Part shown: piece by piece, positions 56,801 to 64,000 of the stretch
How the letters are laid out: each line of letters begins with the position of its first letter
Numbering within the stretch: the first letter of the stretch is position 1
Source: Stachybotrys elegans
Lineage: Eukaryota; Ascomycota; Sordariomycetes; Hypocreales; Stachybotryaceae
NCBI GenBank assembly: GCA_020746835.1
Contig: JAGPNK010000002.1
Location: forward strand, 1,178,001 to 1,242,000
Reading direction: 5' to 3'
DNA length: 64,000 nt
The notes under the pieces: model-generated
Seen by the model: only the letters and a program-made list of their open reading frames with translations
What the model was told of the DNA's origin: nothing
Databases searched by the model: none
Position numbers and translations under genes: made by a program

Positions 56801-59800
56801 GTGTGTACTGCAACTGTTTGTGCTTGGGTGGTGAATGCGTCCACCCCGCTGCCGTCGACAGCACGATGCTACCCTGACATTGCCATTATTATTAACGAGC
56901 TCGACTGTGAGGGTCGCATCTCTCTCCTCCATCCCAGCTTGGATGATCTCGAGCAGAAGCCATCTCCCCTCCCACACGGAAGAGCCGCCTCACACCACCC
57001 TGGCGTCCCTCGGCATACGACGATAGCAGCTGTTTTCGAGAACATGATCCGGCCTCCTTGCATTTGTCGAATGGGGTCCCATTCGTCTTCCTAACCCGTC
57101 CAATCACGCTATTTGAAACGGCAGAGTTGTTGTGTTGGGCATTGATACAGTTGCTTTTTTGATGAACACTTGGAGTCTCTTGGCTTGTGATTCCATCCGC
57201 TCACTCCGTACATACCTACCTAGGGTCTTGCTCCATAAGGTCAAGCACAACCACCAGACCATAGGGAGTGCTGGCGGGCGAGGTGGTATTGCAGGGGGCA
57301 GCAGGGGGCAAGGAGCAGGGAGTAGCAAATCGTCATCCGTAGAGGAGGTGGGCATGGTCCGGTATGGCAGAAGACGTGGTGTTCGCTCATTGGACCACAG
57401 GGTGGCCGCATTTTGGGCCTGGAGACGTCTGCCATATTGCCAGCAGCCGGCTGATAAGTGTCGTGTCAGCTCCGATGTACCTCGCCCAGAGTTGTCTAGT
57501 TGGCTGACTTTGCTGGGCAGCTTCCGTGGGCAGCTTCGCAAGTTGACTTCATTCTTCTCGCATCCCGCGGCTGGGTCCTTGAGCAGGCCACAACGGACAT
57601 AGACTGGACATGGACGTGGTGTAACTAATATGGCATAACCGGAATCTTGCCCCAGCAGCTCCATGGGAGAGGTCTCTAGTACGATCACTGGGCCGCCGCC
57701 TGGTCCACGTTAGCCTGGGTCTAGAGAGAGGAGAGTGATCAGATGGCTGAGGAAAGCCACCTTTGGTTTACGCCCAAGAGACAAAGAATTGTCTGAAACG
57801 GGCCAGCGAGCCCTCCCTGCCCATAGTTACACCCCCCCAGTATTCTGATTGGCCATGTTTTAGACCTACATAGCCGCTGTGCATGTCATGCAAGAGCTCA
57901 GACCAGCCTGATCCCGCAGCCCCTGGTCATACCAGGATGCACCAGAAGGGGTGTGGATGCAGTGCGTCTAGGCCATGCAATCAGCATCGCGACTTGAAGA
58001 TCGTGCTTCGCTTGCCAGAATCGACAACGTCTTCACCCATACCTACTGACATGCCACCTCATGCCATGGGCAGCCGGGCTTCATCTGCGAGTGAGGATAT
58101 TGACTCTCAGGACTTGTTTCCCCGTACCCTCAGATATCACCCAAAAGACAAACACTGGGGTCAGTAAGCAGGTGGCAGGCGGTCTGATGTTTGAAGCTAA
58201 GAAACACACTTGCCACTCCATCCGAAATGAGGTGGCTTGACGTCTCTCTGGGCAAGGGGCCCCTCCTTGTCCGGGAGAATCCCGCTTGCTGTCTGTCAGC
58301 CAGTTGAACTATCTGTCTCTCCGAGAACTCGAATATTATCCGTGTTTCAAGGATAGCTGGGATGCTGGCTGAGTCGTCCTTGAGGCACATGATGACGGAC
58401 GTGGGAAAGGGACTATGTTGCGTTGGCAGGTTGTGCATTTGCGAGCCTCATCTTCTCGTGTATGCATGAACTCGGCCGGGTGAGTTTCCGCATGGCACAT
58501 CACCCACATAAGGCGAGATCCAGCATGCAGAGTGTTCTTCAGGTGCCCAGTTGGCACACCAGGCGAAGTTGATTCGCCCCAGACACTCTCGAGCCCCGAT
58601 GGCGTCCGGCACGGTGTGATGGCATATGCATACGCCACCTGTGCTGATCTGGACAGGCTAGGATGATCTGATGCCAGTCCTTTGAACCAGCCCATGGGCG
58701 ATTTACAATCGCCAGTCTGCAGGTCATTACTCGAGTGTATGGGTTTCGGAGAGGACCCAACAACACCCAATCGAACACTATGTTTGTTCGCGTGTCCGTC
58801 GAGATTTCTGGGTTGGAGAAAATCCTAATTCAGTCCGGCTCAACTCACGACCCTGGCTCGTCTGAGATGAAGTTAGTGAGTGAAAGAAGGACATCAGTCC
58901 AGAAAACGGGCAATACACTGACACACCGCTCCTTTACCCTCTCGATTGACAACTCTTATTCCCTTCACCTTTCCTCAATAGGCAATCCTACTAGTCAAAT
59001 TAAACATCGAGCATATCCATTGAGAGTGTCCAATGTACAGCGTGGCCATCGGCTTCATGCAATTTGGGGGCGCCCGTCTTGGTGTTCGGACAAGCACAGG
59101 TGATCTGCATCTTTCGACCGGAAGAGACCTGGTCTTCTGTCAAACTGCCCAGGCTCTCCATCCGTGTTTAATCTCGGTAAGTTTGAAGCATACACTCTAC
59201 CCGAATCATAGAAGAGCAACCAGGAAGAAACCGGTGGGCTTGATGTTTCTGACCAGAGCAAACCTTCCCTTGCTTCCCTCTGTAGTCCACAATTGTATTC
59301 GGCTCCGGCTCAGGGGGGGGGTCACTCGTGTACAGAGACTAGATGATCTTCGTACTAGCTCCAGCGGAAACAATGGCTAGGGGAGGGGAGGGGGGCCGAT
59401 ATGGACGACTTGGCACCCCACCGCTTTCGGTGGTGGCACGATGTGCGGCACAGTCATTGCAGGCCTTGTGTGGACTAGACGTGGTTCTCCTCATGGCACC
59501 AGCCACCTGTCAGTGGAGTCCGAAGACCAGTTCGCATTGGCAGGGCCAGGAAGTCCCATGGGTGATCAGCAATGGCCGTCCTTGATCCTCGATGAGCGCT
59601 GGCTGGCCTATCATGGTGCGTATCCCACGCGTGCTGCCTTCTGCTAGTAGTAGGTCTTGAGCTTACCCAGAAAGAGGTGGGCCCGCTGCCTGTTGTCCTG
59701 AACGGTACGGCTTCGCCGAGCTGAAACTGGGCAATATTCATCATCCAACGGCACAGCATATGAGAAGCAATGAGGGCGGCCGTCTTTGGAGGTGGCGTGT

Positions 59801-61331
59801 ACTCAAGTATGGCTTCGGATGTTTGCAGGAGAATCTCGCGACAGGAGACGCTGCCTAGTTGGCCGTACGTGGAGAAAGAGGCGGTGTATGACTTGGGTGT
59901 GAATTGAATTAGGTGGGTTAGGACCTTGCCTATGAAGATAACACGTCTTTACCTTTTGTCGTTGTGGACTCATGGCGTCGGCCTAGCCTGCCTTGACTCG
60001 AGTTAGGACAAGAGTCGATCCATTTGGCGCTGAAAGGAGATGTTGAAGACAGACCTGGTAAAGCAAAGGCCTCCCTTGTGATGACCTGGATTTTTAAGTA
60101 TTAACATGGTTCGTGTCGTCTGAGCGATTGTGCATGTGCTGCATGTTTCTAGCCTTGATCTTAAACCATGTAGTTGATTGAGTCGTCAATTCAAGTGAAG
60201 TGATACCCGGAGAGCCTGGATGTTGACGCGGGGGATGCTGCATTATCTGTGCGTCAGGACCAGTCCGTTCGTGATCGTGCATGATGCAATCCGGGTATGT
60301 GTACCTCCGAGAACAGAGAGGCCTGACTGATATGCATCTGGTTGGCTTGAACGGTTCGAACTTTCATGCCTGGGTACCCGAGAGCCCTAGGGACATATGC
60401 AGAGCGGCTGCAATGTTGACCCATATGCATGAGCTAGAACATGTTTCTCCGATTTCTACAGGCCTCATTCAACTGCCATGCTGTGTGGGTGCATGCAGCC
60501 TGCAGTCCCGGCAGACGGGAGCGTCCCGAGCTCGTTGACGGGCAAGGGAATTAGCGTCTAGGTACGAGCTAACTTGGCCACCAGGAACAACTCTTTGAAG
60601 CTGTCTTTCGATTACATGATGGCTCGCCTGGACCGTGTAGCACTGTTCTTCCAGGGGTTGCCATGGATTGAGTAATTACCGCTCACTAAAGGCCGCTGCT
60701 GCCAGGCTCTGGTAGAGCTGGTTTTGGTAACCAAGGGGCCTAGGAAAGGGTGGGAGAACGATCGAGACCCTTGCTTGCTACCTGCGAAGCAACTGTTTGA
60801 AAACCATAAATCGTTGGTGCCCACAGGCCGCCATGGAATGAACGCATCCTGCGTCCAACACGTGCTGGGAATCTTCCGCACAGAGCATGCATAGAATGCG
60901 CCCTGGCGATGACCCCTAACTGCAGAAGGACCCGTTCCTGACAAGCCTTTTCGACGGCGCCAAGGTCTAGGGCCTGCGACTCGGTACAGGAATGCACATG
61001 TGGTCCAGGGGACTCAAAGTAGCGTAGGATTGATAATGAAGAGAGCACGCTGTTGATGGAAAGAAAACGCGTGTCAGCGTACTCTGGACTCCGCAGAGTG
61101 CACGAATTCAGACTTCGGGTTTGCCCGCCGTCGCCGAGGGTCTTTTCAGGGTCGACGGGGGTATTCGAATCCTTCCCATTCCTGATGGAGAGAACTAACA
61201 AGCGAAGGCAACATTGGTGAGGGAATCTCGCACCATATTGAGTTTCCGTTGTCAGATGGGGAAGGACTCAGCTCTGCTCGAACAGCAACCGGTGAGCCCT
61301 GGTCGATTACTTGCCTGCTGTGGTTGGTTAC

Positions 61332-61345
61332 GGGGGGGGGGGGGG
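61332..61345. repeat. 14-base G homopolymer
   Basis: Uninterrupted G run in the gene desert. It could form a G-quadruplex with neighbouring Gs, and it is a likely place for sequencing length errors. Confidence 0.85.
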
Positions 61346-63030
61346 AGGACCTGCATGCTTATCGCGATCCACGACAAGGGAGTCTCTCCGTGTGCCCAAA
61401 TAAGCCGTCCAATGCGAATAATACGTGCCGTACCGTGCTGTACTGTGCCTCGCTGGGCGGCTGATTGCCAGCATCCATGCTACGGTTCTTGTCGAGTGCC
61501 CAAGACTCGTGTAAGCAAGCCATCTGCCCTGAACAAGACACGACCAAGGAGAAGCAACCCACGGCGAGACAAAAGGAAACGGCTGTGGCGGCCTCAACAC
61601 ACCCAGGGCGCCTGCAGTCGGGTCAGGTCGTGGCGAGCGCTTGGGCGCCGAGTCGGATCACTGGTAAAGAATAGGTCGGGGCGATCTGAGAAGACCCCAG
61701 TATGCTCAGCCGAAGAATAAGGTCGATGCGCTGGCCAGCCATCGTGGCTTCCTCGGGGAAGACCAGTAGAAACTTCAAGTCGGTGCCAGGAGCCGTGGTA
61801 AGAGGAAAACCGCCCACACGTTCCCCACTTCGTCTTGGCTCTGTGCGTGTTGGCTCTGGGCGTGTGAGGTGTTTGCTGACCCGGCAAGGATGAGGGATTG
61901 AGTGAGCAAAGCACTCAATGTGGATGGACGCCAGCCACTCACCGCCAGGGTTCCGATTCGAAACTGCCAAGTGGATGAAGCCTAGGACATGCCGTTGCCA
62001 CTGCGAGTGCTCTAGAAGCAAGTAAAAAAAAAAGTGTCTCCATGTCATACGCAGCAGCATCGTGGAAGACTCTGCTCTGCGACCACGGGACTGCTGGCGT
62101 CCCCGCCACCCCTGCCAGCCCGCCTCTCGTCCAGGGGTGGAGAGGTTGGGTAAGCGGGTGGAGGCGCCATTGAACTCCAGAGCCGGCAAAGGCTTTTGAT
62201 ATTGATTGATTGATGAGTGTCTCGCTGGCCAGGTCCTGACCAAAAGTGTCATTGTGTCAACCACGAGAGCGGTGGTAACGGGCGGAAGCAGGAGGGCTAG
62301 GAAGAGGAGAAGGTCTCGAGAAGGTGCTGGCAATTAGTAGGAGCAGCCCGTAGCCTGTAAAATAGGTACCTTAGTACCTTAGAGAGGTGTTCTACCTGGT
62401 AAGGTGGTGAACGATGTTCACTGAAGGAAGGAGCCTTGAGCAGAAAGTCGGTCTACTGTTACCTGCACCCCCTACTAATCTACCTAGGTACCTATATGAG
62501 GGATAATACTACATGTACTTTGTCTGCCTCTCGAAACCCATTGCCGTCACGGGCGGGAAGTTTAAAGAGAAACGAGGCTTGGGCCGCAAGCTATTGCATG
62601 AGGCATCGCCAACGGTTTTCTTCATGGTTTTGCTGTAGGCCCTCGTGACCCGCTGGGCTTGGATGCTGGTTCTGGAACTCCTGTTGCTGCATTGGTAGGC
62701 AATGGGCTGTGCTGTTCCGACGAGGGGTACAGGCAAAGAAGAAAGCCCAAAAAAAAAAACCCAAAAAACCAAGTGGCCAGCTCTCTTGCCGCCGTCGATA
62801 TTCGGCCTCAGCAGGAGCCCGTCCTCACACCCTCTCCCAAGGCCCCCTGGTCAACGCCAACACCGTCCACATGCCACCCCACCTCCAGGCTCCGTGTTAT
62901 CCCATCCATCCCATGCTAATCCCTTTTTGGTACGACCCTGTTCACCTACGCCGCTTCGACGCCTGTGCCTCCGCACACCCCCACACACACACTCTCGCCC
63001 TCACACTCACACAGAGACGGGGACGCAGAT

Positions 63031-63052
63031 ACACACACACACACACACACAC
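63031..63052. repeat. AC dinucleotide microsatellite
   Basis: About 11 AC units preceded by broken CA/CT tracts from 62980. Intergenic. Confidence 0.9.
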
Positions 63053-64000
63053 CCACCCCCCTCCTCTCCCTTCCTCGTCTTCCCTCTCCTCCCTCCTCAT
63101 CGAGGAAAGAGGGGGGGTCGGCTTTTCGCGAGCAGTGCGCGCGCCCAACTGTGGATCAAGCAAGCCACTGGCTATGGTCAACGACTTAGGACTGTACAGC
63201 GCAGCAGTGCCCGCCGTGCTAACACTACGTCGGAGCAGCAGGTGAATGTCCGGAGGAGGAAGTATACTGTTGATGGTGCGGCAGCATCATAATCATCATC
63301 ATAATGACTGCTGCCAGGCAATAAGCTGGCGAAACGCGCGGGCAAGAAAGCTCGTGTTCCTAGATAAGATGGAGGTGGAGAGAGGCTTGAGGCTCAAAGG
63401 ACCAGGGACTTTAGTTAGGCCCTAGGTCGGAAGTCAATTCGAGCATGAAAGCGTGTCGGTGGACAACAAACACGACACAATCGCACCAATACAACACCCT
63501 TCCTGGGCCGCGTCCTGTCTCTTCTTTGGCCTGAATGTGCCCGAGCGATAAACCATGACGGCAAACAAACCGTGCTGGACAAGACATGAGGACGACCAAA
63601 AAGCGAGGGGACCGGCGGACAGAGCGCTAAGGCACCCCAGACACGCCTAGCAAGGTCCATAATACTCCTCATTCTCCTCCTCCTCATGGCCAACGCAACA
63701 CCACCCTGCCAAGAAGGTCCGCACCGGCCTGAGAGACACCTGGTGCACTAACGTAGCTTAGCCGCTGAGGTCGAGTTGCAAGGTTAGTACCAGCCGTAGC
63801 GGCGTGCGACAGTCGTTCGCCCACCCCTACCATCCGTTGACCGTACCGTACTGTGCCTGCCTGCTGCCTGTCTACCGTACCGTACCTTACCTTACGGGGC
63901 AGTTCTGTTGAGTGGAGGGAACCCAAGGTTAAGCCTATCCATGGATCTTGCTCAGTTGTGTTCCTCCGCTATTTCGGCCTTTTTTCTCTCTCTGTTTTTG

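Larger units (their letters stand above)
52398..64000. other. 11.6-kb gene desert with many simple repeats
   Basis: No reading frame on either strand shows a recognisable family, a conserved motif or convincing splice structure. The longest frames (for example 61623-62333, minus) have the composition of translated non-coding DNA. Simple repeats are frequent: GCA at 53258-53280, CCTCG-like pentamers at 53795-53830, TATATG near 54637-54665, G runs near 54781, 55012 and 61332-61345, CA/AC near 62985 and 63031-63052, and GTACC near 63885. Non-coding RNA genes cannot be excluded. Confidence 0.55.

Noticed and set aside
60350..60366. GGTTCGAACTTTC as a possible tRNA B box
   Set aside because: The consensus needs CC at the end and no A box or cloverleaf can be drawn around it.
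61623..62333. 236-codon minus-strand frame starting with a hydrophobic segment
   Set aside because: The start resembles a signal peptide, but the rest has no conserved pattern, cysteine framework or intron logic. Kept as non-coding.
52398..64000. Subtelomeric end
   Set aside because: No TTAGGG arrays or telomere-linked helicase sequence are seen; gene poverty alone is not enough.

Overview
The window looks like nuclear DNA of a filamentous ascomycete, most likely a Sordariomycete (Hypocreales-like; the order is inference). Support: short introns (about 49-121 nt) with GT(A/G)(A/C/T)GT donors, CTRAC/CTAAY branch sites and YAG acceptors; GC-rich third codon positions; long gene-poor spacers full of microsatellites; and filamentous-fungal families such as class III chitin synthase, a fungal Ras2-type GTPase, an OPY2-type sensor anchor and a CCG-6-like wall protein. 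I recognise no rRNA, tRNA, CRISPR array or intact mobile element.

Layout. 1-3040: non-coding, with a perfect 24-bp palindrome and a TG microsatellite. 3041-10800: HAD dehalogenase, mitochondrial SDH assembly factor, Ras2-type GTPase with a low-complexity leader. 10801-21296: spacers around a minus-strand OPY2 homologue. 21297-26029: class III chitin synthase and the NEDD8 E2 UBC12. 27499-40363 is the densest part: ILV5 (+), a serine/threonine dehydratase-like PLP enzyme (+), an MFS drug/H+ antiporter (-), PRO2 (+), RPA1 (-), dienelactone hydrolase (+) and quinone oxidoreductase (-). Then a spacer, a small CCG-6-like wall protein with an unresolved splice or frame problem (45083-45592), a propionyl/acetyl-CoA synthetase-type enzyme with possible mitochondrial and peroxisomal signals (47526-49960) and a small BRCT protein (51421-52397, -). 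52398-64000 is an 11.6-kb gene desert.

How the genes relate: most are unrelated housekeeping genes. ILV5, the PLP dehydratase and PRO2 put three amino-acid enzymes within 8 kb. Ras2, OPY2, chitin synthase and the wall protein belong to polarity, osmosensing and wall construction, but sit kilobases apart and show no cluster organisation. RPA1 and the hydrolase are divergently transcribed from a 654-bp region holding a tight group of MluI cell-cycle-box motifs next to RPA1.

All exon structures were derived by eye from splice motifs and expected protein continuity; exon lengths were checked to be frame-consistent for every gene except the wall protein. I found no convincing new biological system. 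The points most worth testing are the wall-protein acceptor/frameshift, dual targeting of the CoA ligase, the frame-neutral PRO2 intron and the RPA1 promoter motifs.
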